From the NCBI GenBank assembly GCA_950295325.1, contig OX485808.1, positions 26,866,527-26,930,526 of the forward strand: a stretch of DNA of 64,000 nt. Direction: 5' to 3'. Made by a program: the position numbers and the translations under genes. Origin of the DNA: Polytrichum commune (Eukaryota > Streptophyta > Polytrichopsida > Polytrichales > Polytrichaceae). Below, in pieces: positions 14,037 through 25,379 of the stretch. The notes under the pieces are model-generated. The model made no database searches. It was given only the letters and a program-made list of their open reading frames with translations, and was not told the origin of the DNA. The stretch's first letter is position 1. Each line of letters begins with the position of its first letter.

Positions 14037-14060
14037 GGTGTGTGTGTGTGTGTGTGTGTA
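14037..14060. repeat. (GT)n microsatellite
   Basis: A run of about eleven TG units followed by atatatat. Confidence 0.85.
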
Positions 14061-14700
14061 TGTTATATATATAGGATTTTTGTGGTACCAAAAGGCTCCA
14101 ATGCAAAGTCAGCTTGTTGGATGATGCATCCAAAAGACCCGTTCAAAATTGCTTACAAGCCAATTGGCTGCCATGATCACGATACTCCACAATGTCACAC
14201 CATATCTCACAAGCGCTTCAATTTTTAAAACTTAGAAAAGGGACTTTGAAGTTGGGAAGTGGAAGAGACTTTGGAAATCCATGGAAACATAACGAATTAA
14301 AATGTTGAAGTCACAAGTCAACTTGAGATGTGAAGATGTCCGGGCATCCGGAGTAGGTACGTACTTATTCGTTTACTTTTGAGAGAATATTTCTCATTTG
14401 TGTCAATGCATGGGCTCATTTCCCCAAATGGCATGGTGTGTTGACAATATTCGTGTTTGACATTGGTGGCCGGTGGTGAATTTTGGGCAATTCACATGGG
14501 CAACAATTAAAAGGGCAATCCAAGGGACGACTAGGTTAACAAGGAAAAACCTACAAACGTCCTTTTACTACACAAACTAGAATACTAGGTCAAATGATTA
14601 TAGAGACGCTTATTTTCGTTGGGTCCCGTTAGCAATTGATCTCAAAATGCATCAACTAGATATCATATGTATAGGTTATGAATTTTAAAGTTGTGTTGGG

Positions 14701-15206
14701 GTGCAAGTATGGTAAAATGGACCACTCTTGATCCTTGCACATGTTTAAGTGAAAGTGATTCAAAACCATATATTAATTTTGAGTTTTGCGAAAAGAAAGA
14801 TCATTAAGATTTAAAAAACGTAATGATCTACAAAGTCAAGTATTTTATGTTAACCAGAAAATTTCAAAAATAAAAGTCTATATATTGTAGAAGATGGTGC
14901 AAGTGATGATATCAAACAAGTAATTTTCAAAAAAAAAAATTAAAAATGATCTCAAAATAGTTAAGGTCATGAAATTTACGTCTTAAACCAGATCTAGCCA
15001 TTTGCTTTTGCACATAACTTTAATTGATAAGTTTGAAGATCTCATCTTGATATTATACATTTAACTGCTTAACCCAAGAATAGAAGTCGCCATGAAAAAC
15101 ATCCAATTCAAAAAACGTTTTGCTACTACTTTTAGACGTTTGACAAAAAAAACTATGGTTTCAGAGATACAAGAGCACTTTTTGGTCCACTTTACCATGC
15201 TCGCAC
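14701..15206. mobile_element. 506-bp TIR element, superfamily unknown
   Basis: Ends are GTGCAAGTATGGTAAAATGG and, read inward from the right, GTGCGAGCATGGTAAAGTGG, each followed by acca (24-bp repeat, 3 mismatches). The target duplication is unclear. Related copies lie at 41281-42760 (interrupted) and in part at 56502-56590. Confidence 0.6.
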
Positions 15207-16139
15207 ATGTTGCCTACTTTAGTTGATACAACCTAAAATCGACCCCATGCGTGCCTGGGCTCTTGTAGGTTATCATGTTACGATCGTGTGCATCTTGGTA
15301 AATGGGTATGTAGGCTATAGGGTCACTTATTGGCCAAATTATAAGGGTCACTTTTGTGTCAAGAATACTTTTGGGCATTTTTACCTTATATAATACACAA
15401 ATATGCCTTTTTGAGCAACGACAAAAAGCTCCCAAAAACACAACTTACACTACATTGAACTGCTGAAGCCTTAGGAACTCTAAACAATTTGCAAACTATC
15501 CCAGAACTTGGAATTTTTGCAGAATGGGTCTGTTGTCGCCAAGGTAGAGGGTGCTTAAACCAACACTTTAAGCTCTTGCACATACATATGGCTACATGGT
15601 CGATAAAAAAAATACATATTCATATTTGCCTTTTTTCTTAAAATAGGTATAAAGAAAGAAAAAATATTTTTAGCCTCAATTATATATTTGATGAATATTC
15701 GAAGTCAAAACCACTAGCTTTCTTAAACCAATATGTAGGTCCCATGTATGACGACCTTGGATATGATGAGGACCCCCACCTTCATTGCCTAGAACCAACA
15801 CAACATAGTTGGGTACTAGACCCAAGCTAGATCAAAGATCAATTGGTAACGCTGCACAAAGCCACATGGCCACCCACCTAGTTTGCTTGCAAAACCATCA
15901 CCTTGCATCATGAGTATCAACCCCCCTTTGTGCTTTGTGGGCCTACCTCCGTGACTTTATGAATAGAATGGTTATAACCCCCCCCCCCCAGCCCCGCCCT
16001 TGCAAAAGAGGCATTGACAAGCCACCCAGTAGTTAGGTTTTGGATTCTCTTAAACAACAAAAACCCAGGGAACAAGGTCTCCAGGAAGACTGAACTAGTG
16101 TCTATAAGGGTTAATGTCACATTGGATTAAGGTTCTTAA
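15207..16139. other. Intergenic, no gene seen
   Basis: Short frames only; a run of ten C near 15979. Confidence 0.45.
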
Positions 16140-17580
16140 TAACATTGTGGGGTAAATTCTTATTCTTTATCTCCTTCCGTCTTGACTTATTTCATTCTTA
16201 TTAGTTCATACGTGATGGTTTCGTCGTGAGTGTGGTCAGTCCTATCTTCAGGTAGGTACTATCACTCTAAGGTTCAGACCTAATTCCGTCGTGAAGCTCA
16301 TAGCTTGGCAAGTGGTCAACTAACTCTTAGGCAGGACTACGCGTCCAAAACACGTCTTTTGAGTAGTCTTCTTTGTCCTTATTTGTGATGTATTATGCTT
16401 GCAATCAATTCAAATTTTTTATTCTTAATTCATTCACAATTACCAGGTAAATCTTCGGAAACTGTAACTTCCATCTTCATCCTTCGACAGACCTGGCCAT
16501 GCATCTCAAAGAACATCCATCTTGTTAGTACACCAAATGTGCATGTATGTTTATCAGGCTAAATCCCTTAATTTGTTACTTCATACCCTTCAAAAGGATG
16601 TACAAGGTAGTCAGTCTTATCCCTTGCGGTATTTTATGGCTACCCAGGTTAGTTTTCTCTCCAGTCTACATGCTATCCTTTGCTCTAGCTGGCGATATTC
16701 TGTTGACTTGCCCATGCGATATCGATCCTATTGTGGGGAAACTACCCTAAGGTGAGGTCAGTTCTCATCCTCGGACTCGGCTGTAACCTCTCGTTTTCTC
16801 TCCTGTAAAGTCTTGCCCTTCCCAGGCCTCTCAGTCAATAACGCTCGCCTAATAAACTCTCTGTCTTCTCTCACGGCGGTCTAAGTCTCTCAGGCTATGG
16901 CCCTTTCGTCTCTCCTTAGACTAATAGCTTCGACCTGACCACTCCCTGGTCTCGCCTTCATCCTAACGGCTCTAGACCCTTGCTTAGGACTATGGCTATC
17001 CCCCAGTACAATCCATTCTCAGTCTTTCTCCCTCAGAGTAAGTGGCTATGCTCTCAAGAGTATCGCCATTTGCTATCTCTTTCTCTCGCCTCTCACTCTC
17101 TGTTCTTCTCCAATCTTTATCTCTAAATTCTGTCTTATGGCCTCTCGCCAGAGACTCTGACTCTACCAAGGTGCGGTCACTCACTGGCCTGATACCTTAA
17201 CTCACCACTACATAGAGTCTTGTTGATCTTTCTGCCCTTAGAGACTATCGCCTTGCATAAGTCTCTCACATTCTGACAACATCATTTCTCTCTCTCTCGC
17301 AGCATATCGCCTTGATACACCTCTCCGAACTTAACTTGGCCTCTTAATAACCATGCTTCCATTCTCGGGTTCACTAATACTCAGATTAATCCTTCCTCTT
17401 ACTTCACAAGACTTGATACCACTCCAGATTGTTTTTATTCTCCGACTATTTCGCCCTCTTGGCTGGTTTCATCCTAGAATGCTCATTTTACTGCCTGTCA
17501 TTATTCTTGACTTCCCTTGCCTCCACTTCAGACAACTCGCCCTGATATCACAACCATGACTCTTTCTTAATCACTTATTG
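16140..17580. other. Pyrimidine-rich tract on the plus strand, no gene
   Basis: An unusually C/T-rich stretch with recurrent ctctc, gcct and tatcgcc words and no long frame. It differs from the AT-rich flanks and could be the non-coding part of an unidentified retroelement or an old microsatellite. Nothing was recognised. Confidence 0.35.
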
Positions 17581-18297
17581 CCAATACAATCACATTGCAC
17601 AACCACACGACTAATACTCATCAAAATCATACTTGTATTCAATAGTAACATTGCCAAAGACTGCATCACACAGTTCTTCTTTGCCTATTGCTAAAACTCC
17701 TTCTCGGAGGAAACTAATGGCGCTCAGACTCAATCACTGAGATCTAATGTGCCTGAGCCTATTGCTAAAACTAGGAGGCTATGTCAGATTCTACAGTTGC
17801 AAATAGCCTGCCTATTGCCTGGTTCGCCTCCTCCTTGAGCTAACGAGGGAGGAGGAGTTAGTTGGAAGTTGTAACCGCTTCTTGCCGGCCATTGCCTCCT
17901 AATGCCGCTACAGATGCCGCTTAAAGTCTATTCGCCGGATGAATCTTATTTGAATTGGCCTAATTCGGCCAGACGATAGCCAAAAATCGGTCTCACACAC
18001 CCTAGACCCACCTTGAAGCAACCTGAGATAGAGTGGAGCCCGTTACCTGCCCTACATGAAGGTAGTGGAGGTCGCTATGAGGTGGCGCCACTAATGGCAC
18101 CTAAAAATGTCACTCCGTGGGCCCATACACTCCTACACCATGGGGAGCACTTCAAGGTAGTAGAGTGTTGGTGATTGGGAGGCGTTTATAGGTGTTCGTT
18201 TTGGGGGGTGGGGTGTCGGTTTTAGCACCCTCTACCTTACATCATGGTGGGTTTTGTCCATGTCCAATATTGGAACACTTTGAACTACACTAATGTA
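17580..18297. other. Intergenic, no gene seen
   Basis: Somewhat GC-richer near 17700-18200 without a long frame; possibly an old element remnant. Confidence 0.4.
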
Positions 18298-18603
18298 CCA
18301 ATTAGTGAGGGTGGTACTAGTGCAAGTCACATGCATAATCTAGCCAAATCTCAATGTTGTTGAGGGCTGAAATTTTGATTGAGTGACACTAAACTCATGA
18401 ATACATTCTCATTTACCACAAATTTTAAGAAATTTAATGGGTGCCATATGTTTGTTAGTGAATAGTGCCATGTGCCGGTACTTTCAATAAATATTGTGGA
18501 GTGTCGGGATGAACAATGCTTTCTAGTCCTTTTGGTGACACTAATTTCATAGTATGAAAGGCTTTAGTATCACCTTCACTAATTTTTGACACTCACTAAT
18601 TGG
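18298..18603. mobile_element. TA-flanked MITE, 306 bp
   Basis: Terminal inverted repeat CCAATTAGTGAG at both ends with TA on each side (18296-18297 and 18604-18605). Inside, gtgacacta-type words repeat several times near both ends. The TA duplication fits the Tc1/mariner/pogo superfamily. It lies 57 bp from the Tigger-like element. No coding capacity. Confidence 0.65.
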
Positions 18604-19106
18604 TATATTGAGGAGCTTATTTTAAACAAGAGGTGGGGAGAAAGCAACTTTAACAAATATCGTTCTCCCTCTTTAGTATGACACATTTGGGAAACACACA
18701 AAAAGGTCGAATTATCAAGGTGTCATCTTCTCATTAATATGACAAATGGCGTAAAGTTGTTGTATTATTGAGGGAATACAAAAACATAAGTAATATGAGC
18801 TTTAAAATATATAAAATGAGTTAAAGAAATATAAATGGTATGAAGTAATATTTATAACTCCAAACAAATACAAATATTCTCAGGAACTCTTGAAATAAGA
18901 GTTCAAAGATCTCTGGTGTTGACTACCCAAGTTAGGAACTGTCATCTTATCTGAATCCCTCATTAATTTTTAAAAACTAGTAATTCCATTAACACCAAAA
19001 CATAAAGAGTTCTCTAATAAGAAACTAGACAACAATGATACATGACATTTAGCATCACTAAGCTTTCCCGTACTAGGTGGAGCAACACCATCCACATCTA
19101 TTGAGT

Positions 19107-19412
19107 CTAGATCAACATTAAGATCAAACTTTTGTACAAAATTGGATCCAAAGCAACATCCACCAACTCATCAATACTCAATTCTAGCTCTGTAATCTCT
19201 TCCCCTTCCATCTGAATGTAAGTCTCAATTGACATCTCATCTACATCCAATTGCAACTTTGAAATCAAAGCACCAAGTTCATTGGATTTTTTTTTCATTC
19301 TATTCTTCTCCCTTCCATCAACGAGGGCAAAATCGACATTCCATGTTGCAAGTAATATACGCGCCATCCTCCACCAATTCATGCAAGAGAGAGTACACAA
19401 GATACTAGTCAT
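19107..19412 (-). pseudogene. C-terminal fragment of Tigger/pogo transposase
   Basis: A 101-codon frame ending at TAG. The sequence WWRMARILLATWN resembles the tail region after the DDE domain of Tigger transposases. It is followed by a charged segment (DGREKNRMKKKSNELGALI) and an acidic segment with EGEEITELELSIDELVDVAL. The catalytic region is absent, so the fragment cannot act. Assignment rests on family resemblance plus the matching TA-flanked terminal repeats. Confidence 0.6.
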
Positions 19413-19585
19413 ACTATATCACCATGAGTACAAGGCAACATACTAGGCAAGAGGCCACGCTAACCCTAACCATGTCCATTCTACACTAGTAATCCTAATT
19501 CTCATTAAGTTCCCACGTGAAAATGGATGCATTTCAGATGTACATAACATAGATGAAATGAATTTTAGCATTAACTACCTCTTTA

Positions 19586-19806
19586 TGTAGAGGGTAAAAC
19601 ATTAGATTGCTCATAGTCAATAAAAATATAAAGGAAGAAGCATGAGATAAGAGTTATCCCATATTGTTTGTGTGAACCAATGAACAGAGGGAAAAAAATA
19701 AAAGGCAAAGCAAGGAGAGCATGAGATCATCTCACTCCAAACATTGTTCATATGTTTTTGTATAGACGTCTATGCTTGTGCAATCTTATTTTTATTGATT
19801 CCAATA
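19586..19806 (+). repeat. 5' LTR of copia element
   Basis: Starts TGTAGAGGGTAAAACATTAG and ends ATTGATTCCAATA, matching the 3' LTR along its length except for an internal deletion of about 45 bases and scattered substitutions. Confidence 0.85.
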
Positions 19807-19821
19807 GGTTATGGGCCCACC
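19807..19821 (+). promoter_or_regulatory. Primer-binding site for half-tRNA initiator Met
   Basis: The 15 bases right after the 5' LTR, GGTTATGGGCCCACC, are exactly complementary to the anticodon stem-loop of plant initiator tRNA-Met (GGUGGGCCCAUAACC, from established knowledge). They do not match the tRNA 3' end. This is the half-tRNA priming arrangement known from Drosophila copia, not the usual TGGTATCAGAGC site of many plant copia elements. Confidence 0.8.
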
Positions 19822-20129
19822 ATACAAGTGAAGTGCCTAGAGATTTGATTGCATTTGAGAAGTTGGCGTTTCGGAGCGTTGGAGGTGTCTAAAGGAGCAT
19901 TTTGTTGTTTTAAGTATTTTTTGGTTTTTTTTCTTTGGTTTTTTACTTGAATGCATGTTTGATGCAAGAGCATGTGATTTGAGTTTCTTGAGTGCCGAGA
20001 AATTTATTTGAGAGGTTTGGAGATGTTTAGACTTTAAAGCAATTGACTTGAATGTTTTAAGAATTCAAGAGTTTCTTTGAGAACTTTGAAGGTGTTTGGA
20101 CTCCAATAACACTTGACTTGAGAGGCTTG

Positions 20130-20480
20130 AGTTTTGAGAAGATTTTTTGAGAGTGTAAGATGCATTTGAATTGAAGAGATCTCATTTGAATGATTTGAGT
20201 GTCCTTAGAACTCTCTTGAGGTGTAGAAAATCTTAATTGAATGATTTGATAGTGTAAGGCATTTGAGATGAAGGAGATCTTATTTGAATGATTTGAATGT
20301 CTTTCGAACTTTCTTGAGGTGTAGAAAATCTTATTTGAATGATTTAAGAATGAAAGACATTTAAGGTGAAGGAGATCTTATTTGACTTATTTGAGTGTCT
20401 TTTGAATTTTCTTGAAGTATAGAAGATCTAACTCGACATATTTGAGAATGTAAGGCATTTGGGATGAAAAATATATTGTT
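20130..20480 (+). repeat. About 98-bp tandem repeats in the copia leader
   Basis: Three imperfect units. The word gagatct recurs at 20176, 20274 and 20372 (98 bp apart), each followed by atttga-rich sequence and a ttcttgaggtgtagaaaatc-type block. The wider leader from 19880 on is also built of related ttgagtg/atttgaatg words. The array lies between the primer-binding site and gag. Confidence 0.75.
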
Positions 20481-20508
20481 TGAATGTTTTGAGCATATAT
20501 CCTAGCGT

Positions 20509-21170
20509 ATGATAATATCATTTGAGAGCAAGGTGGCTAGAATCATTAATAAGATCAATGAAGGGAAGTTCAAAATCGAAGTGTTGTTGACATCCATGGA
20601 TCTTTGGGATATTACGAACGGATCCGAAGAACCTCCACTTTTCAATGCGGATTCCAAAATGTTAAAGGAGTACCAAAGACACGTCAAGAATGCCATATCC
20701 ACCATCGGCCTCAACTTGGCAGACAACTAACTTGCGTACATCAAGAGTTGCAAAAAACCTACAGAGGCCCTTTACAACATTTATGAGACGAAGAGTTTAT
20801 CCAACATCCTCTACATTCGCCACAAGTTTTTCACGTGTAAGATGTAAGAGGGCAACAACTTGTTGGATCACATCAACAAGAACAAGGCGCTCATGAATAT
20901 TTGATCACTATCATGGAGACGATGCCGATGAAGGAACTTACCATATACTACGTGACGGTGCGTTTAATGCACAAGATGTCGAAGCGCAAGGAGAAGAAGC
21001 TCCAAAGTGAGCATGCCGCCATAGTGTTGCAACAAGGTAATCGCGGCAACTCATTTCCGCCCCAAGGCACAAAATTGTGTTTATATTGTAGCAAACTGGA
21101 CCACATTGTATATTTTTGTTACAAAACAAAACAAAAAATGAAAACAAGTGAATATTGCGAAGGACGATGA
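20509..21170 (+). pseudogene. copia gag remnant
   Basis: The first part (20509-20730) encodes a Gag-type segment with FKIEVLLTSMDLWDI and NGSEEPP, then a stop and frameshifts follow. Near 21075-21115 a CCHC zinc knuckle reads C-LY-C-SKLD-H-IVYF-C (CX2CX4HX4C), typical of copia nucleocapsid. Coding is broken between these pieces. Confidence 0.75.
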
Positions 21171-21199
21171 CGACATACATTTGTAATACGCAATGAAGT

Positions 21200-24100
21200 A
21201 CAATCCAAAAACATATGCAAGTGGATCATGGATTCGGGAGCCTCTAAGTACATGACTTCGCATAAGGCCGAATTTGACACGTATCAAATAATCATTTCAT
21301 GCAATGTGCATTTAGGTGATAATAACATTGTTCAGGCTATTGGAATGAGATCCATTATTGTGGAAGAAAACTTGGAAGGTGAAATCAACTTATTTCGTAT
21401 CAAATATTTTATCTACGTACATAATTTGCATGCCAATTTGCTATCGGTGAGCAAACTTGTGTCGAACGGTTTAAATGTCCAATTCAACATAAACGAATGT
21501 ATTGTCAAATTTTAGGATTGTACAGCCATTGTGATTGCGCCATACGAATGGAATTTGTACGAAATTAATTTTGTGAAGGTGTACGAAGCGGAAATGACCA
21601 ACTTTGTGTAATCTCTAGCGGTAGATGGCGCGCTCAAATTTTGGCACTACCGCCTTGGCTATTTGAACATGAAGGGTGTTCATACCCTCCAAAACATGGT
21701 GAGTGATATGAATCTTAAGAAAAAAAATTTGCCCCACATTTTTGTTGCTTTATGAAATGTGCATCGAAGATTAATAACATAGGGTTGTGTTTCTAAACGA
21801 GGGAGAAGAGGCGAATAACCAAGCCTTTGAAAATCGTGCATTTCAACGTGTATGGTCCCATGAGGACTATATTTATGGGCGGTGCAAGATATTTTATAAC
21901 TTTAATTGATGATTTTTCAAAGAAGGTGTGGTTGAATGTGTTGAAATCCAAAAGGGATTGCTTTGAGAAGTTCAAGGAGTTCAAGGCACTTGTAGAAATG
22001 CAATCGGAGTACGTAATCAAGACATTTTGGTCGGATAATGGTGGGGAGTTCGTTTTCAAGGCATTCAATCATTTTTTGAAGGATTATGGTATCGAGAAAC
22101 AAACGTCTACCCCATATACGCCTCAACAAAATGGAGCGGTGGAGCGTACGAATCATACCATCATGGAGATGACAAGGAGCATGTTTCATGCTTAAAACCT
22201 CGATAAATTGTTTTGGGCGGAAGCAATGATTAGTACTATTTATACGGAAAGTCGTTATCCAACAAGGGCATCGGATTTCATTACGCCCAAGAAAGCGTGG
22301 AGGGGAAGGAAACCTTGCATTGTACACATGCGTATATTTGGGTGTGTCGCCTACGCTATGGTGCCGAATGAACAAAAGGGTAAATTTGATGCAAATGGTA
22401 CAAAGTGTTTGTTTGTGGGTTAAAGTGAGGGGACTAAGCCTTATAGGCTAATGTGTTTACAAACCAAAAAGATCATAAAAAATAGAGATGTGGTATTCAT
22501 AAAGGATGACATGAGTGTTAAAAATGATTTGGGAATGTGTCCAAGGGGGAGGAAAAAAAATCCTATGGGACCTTCCAAATCATCTTCATATGATGATGGT
22601 GAGGAGTGAGAGGAACAAGTGGGAGATCATTTGGTTGCAAATGAGGAGGCAATTAAAATTCCCGTGAAGAATGACGGCCATGTTGAGAGATTCAACAAGG
22701 ATGGAAGATATCATAAGAGGGGTGGCATCTGCCCAGAGAGTGGTGGAGAAATCACATTTTACGCCAACACGGTGAAGAACTAGCCAATGTGACATTGTTG
22801 GATGATCATTTGAATTTGTGCGAAGCGTTGAGATCCGAAAATGCAAGTAAGTGGAAAGGCTGCAATGCAAGAGGAATATGACTTACTTATAGGCAATGAT
22901 ACGTGGAAATTGATCGAGCTTCCAAAGGATCGCAAGAATATAGGATGCAGATGGGTGTTCCACACTAAGAATAATTTATTGGATGAAATTGTTAGGTATA
23001 AGACACCGTTAGTAGAAAATGGATATTCTCAAATGGTTGGAGTGGATCTTAATGAGACCTTTGCTTCTGTGGCCAAATTTATCACCATTAGATGTATTTT
23101 TGCATTAGGAGCGGCCATGGATTGGGAGATCCATCAAATAAATGTAAATATGATGTTTTTGATAGAATATTGGAGGTGGAGATTTATATGGATTAACCGG
23201 ACAATTTCGTACAAGAGGGGAAAAAAAATCTGGTGTGTAAATCCAAGAAAGCTTTGTACGGGCTCAAGCAATCGCCAAGGACGTGGTACCACCACATCGA
23301 CTCATTAGTCATTAACGAGGGCTTTTGTAGGAGCCAAGTGGCTCAAATCGGAGCTCGAGAAGGAATTTGAGATGAGCGATCTCAGAGAATTACATTGTTG
23401 GCTAGGAGTGAAATTTGAGAAGAACAGAGAAGTTCGTACCATTACCATGAATCAAAGGAGCTACATCGCAGAGATCCTCAAGCATTTTAACATGGAGAGA
23501 TGCAAACCGGTTGGAAATCCATTCAATGTTAATTTAAAATTGTTAAAACTTTCGGATGAGGAATTTGTAAATGTGCAAAGGGAAATGGAACATGTTTCAT
23601 ACAAGGCCGGAGTAGGATCTCGCATGTATGCAATGGTGGCCACGAGGGCCGATATTGCATTTGCAATGAGTACGATGAGCTAATTCATGGCGAAGGATGA
23701 TCTTCCACATTGGATGGCCGTAGAACGCATCATAAGGAATTTGAAAGGCATTTTAGACTTCAATTTATGCCTCGGAGGCAAGGATATTGTCTTGAGAGTT
23801 TTTTGCAATGCGGAATGGGTGGGAGATGCAAACAAGGCGACCCACCACAAAGTATGTGTTTTTTTGTTGGCGTTGGAGTCATTTCGTGGAAATGCAAGAA
23901 ACAACCAACCATTGCATTGTCTACGACGGAGGCGGAGTACATGACTACTAGCCATTGTACTAAAGAAGCAGTTTGGCTTAGGCAACTTTTGGCGGATGTG
24001 GAATATGTGCAAGAAGGACCGACATCCATCATGTGTGACAATCAAGGATCGATGCATAACACTTGCAAAGAATCCCACACACCATTCTCGCACCAAACAT

Positions 24101-24290
24101 ACCGATGTATAACATCACTTCATTAGAGAGAAAACTAGAAAACCAAGAGATATGTTTAGAATATTGTCCAACAGAGGATATGATAGTGGATGTGCTAACC
24201 AAACCACTTGCAAAGGATAGGTATCAAACATTAACAAAGGCAATGGGTTTAGAAGCCTTTGACTACTCACAAAGTGGGAGTGTAAAGGGT
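21200..24290 (+). pseudogene. copia pol remnant (protease, integrase, RT, RNase H)
   Basis: In order: the protease motif WIMDSGASKYMTS (about 21220-21255); a pre-integrase segment (FWHYRLGYLNMKGV, about 21635); and the integrase core with FWSDNGGEF and NGAVERTN (21827-22195), where the usual first catalytic Asp (H-x-D-x-x-GP) is Asn. Reverse transcriptase follows (22841-23310), starting WKLIELP and NIGCRWVFHTK; its HQMDV Asp is Asn. Sequence with the YVDD motif is missing between about 23330 and 23345, where the frame jumps to the later RT part (FEMSDLRELHCWLGVKF). RNase H (23800-24040) includes ALSTTEAEYM, and the end reads DVLTKPLAKD. Many stops and shifts make it non-functional. Confidence 0.85.
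24271..24280 (+). other. Polypurine tract of copia element
   Basis: Purine-rich aaagtgggag abuts the TG start of the 3' LTR, the expected position for plus-strand priming. Confidence 0.7.
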
Positions 24291-24546
24291 AGATCATTAG
24301 ATTGCTCATAGTTAATAGAATTATAAGGAAGAGGCATGAGAAAGAATAATGTTAGAATAAGGCTAGTATGTTAGTCCGAAGAGGGATATGAGTTATTCCA
24401 TATTGTTTGTATAAACCAATGAAGAGAAGAAAGACAATAAAAGGCAAAGCAAGGAGAGCATGAGATCATCTCACTCCAAGCATTGTTCATATGCCTTTGT
24501 ATAGGTGTCTATGCTTGTGCAATCTTATATCCTATTGATTCCAATA
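24281..24546 (+). repeat. 3' LTR of copia element
   Basis: Starts TGTAAAGGGTAGATCATTAG directly after the purine tract aaagtgggag, and ends ATTGATTCCAATA. At 266 bp it is the more complete LTR. Confidence 0.85.
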
Positions 24547-25180
24547 TTTTAATATGACAAAATGGAGATTCTAAATGTTGCATTATCGACTATCGTAGTT
24601 GCATAAAAGAGGGAGTTTTGAACTAAAAGGTTTGGTCTCACAAAAATGAGTCGTAATACCAAGGGTGTCGTATTAATGAGGTTAGACGGTATTTACATAT
24701 TTATGATGTTGGCCCATGAGCCGGGGCTCCCACTCTAGATCCAGTTAGCCAGGGGCCTTTGGGATGGTGTCCCTAGTGCCCTGGATGGGCGGTTGGATGG
24801 CCAACTCATGGTCTGGGGGGCCTGCACTGGCTGGACCCCTCAGTGGGGCTAATATAAGAGTTTGGTGTGGTTGCTTTATAGCTATGTTGGCTACATGCCA
24901 AGCTCTAGAGGACTGGCATGTAATGTGGGTTTTGGTGCTTTCCAACAAGGATGCCACCTACGATCAGTGAACACTTAGTGAATAGGTGGGAAACTTGATA
25001 TAACCTAATGTAACTATTGTTTAAAAGTGCTCAACTTAGGGTTAGTTGAGAAGGGGGCATGATGTAGATGGTGCTAAAACCATATGTTTAAGTGTTGACC
25101 ATACATACTATTAGTATATTAAATTATTTACAAACTATTAATCTCATTAATTGACATGGGACTCATTCCAATGCACTAAA

Positions 25181-25360
25181 GTATGTGTTATTTGAATTCC
25201 ATATGCAAAGGTTATAAAGGTTCAAATTTATATTGGTAGATGATCCAAACCAACATGAGAGATAGATGTAAAGGTGGTGGACATTCTTAAAATCAATATA
25301 AAATTCTTGTGCAAAATTTGAAGATGTTGGTTTTAGGTGGGTTGTTGGTGTTACCACCAC
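25181..25360 (+). repeat. Dispersed repeat copy (pair with 29.2 kb)
   Basis: Blocks tatttgaattccatatgcaa, tggtagatgatccaaaccaa, tggacattcttaaaatc and gttggttttaggtgggttgt occur in the same order near 29240-29425. Nature unknown. Confidence 0.5.
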
Positions 25361-25379
25361 CTACCTTAAACACTTGATC

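Larger units (their letters stand above)
19586..24546 (+). mobile_element. Ty1/copia LTR retrotransposon, degenerate
   Basis: A 4.96-kb element with two LTRs, a primer-binding site, a long repeat-filled leader, gag, and a pol arranged protease, integrase, reverse transcriptase, RNase H, the copia order. Flanking 5-bp sequences are cttta (19581-19585) and tttta (24547-24551), a target duplication with one mismatch. Every domain carries stops, frameshifts or lost catalytic residues, and the 5' LTR lacks about 45 bases found in the 3' LTR. It sits inside a Tigger-like transposon. Confidence 0.9.
18660..24689 (-). mobile_element. Tigger/pogo-like DNA transposon, decayed, split by a copia insertion
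   Basis: Both ends are flanked by TA (18658-18659 and 24690-24691). The right end read inward (ccgtctaacctcattaatac) and the left end (tcgttctccctctttagtat) are a diverged terminal inverted repeat, both followed by a gacac motif. On the minus strand the element ends with the C-terminal part of a Tigger-type transposase (19412-19107). Removing the nested copia element (19586-24551) leaves about 1.06 kb, so this was already an internally deleted, non-autonomous copy. The nesting shows it is older than the copia insertion. Confidence 0.65.
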
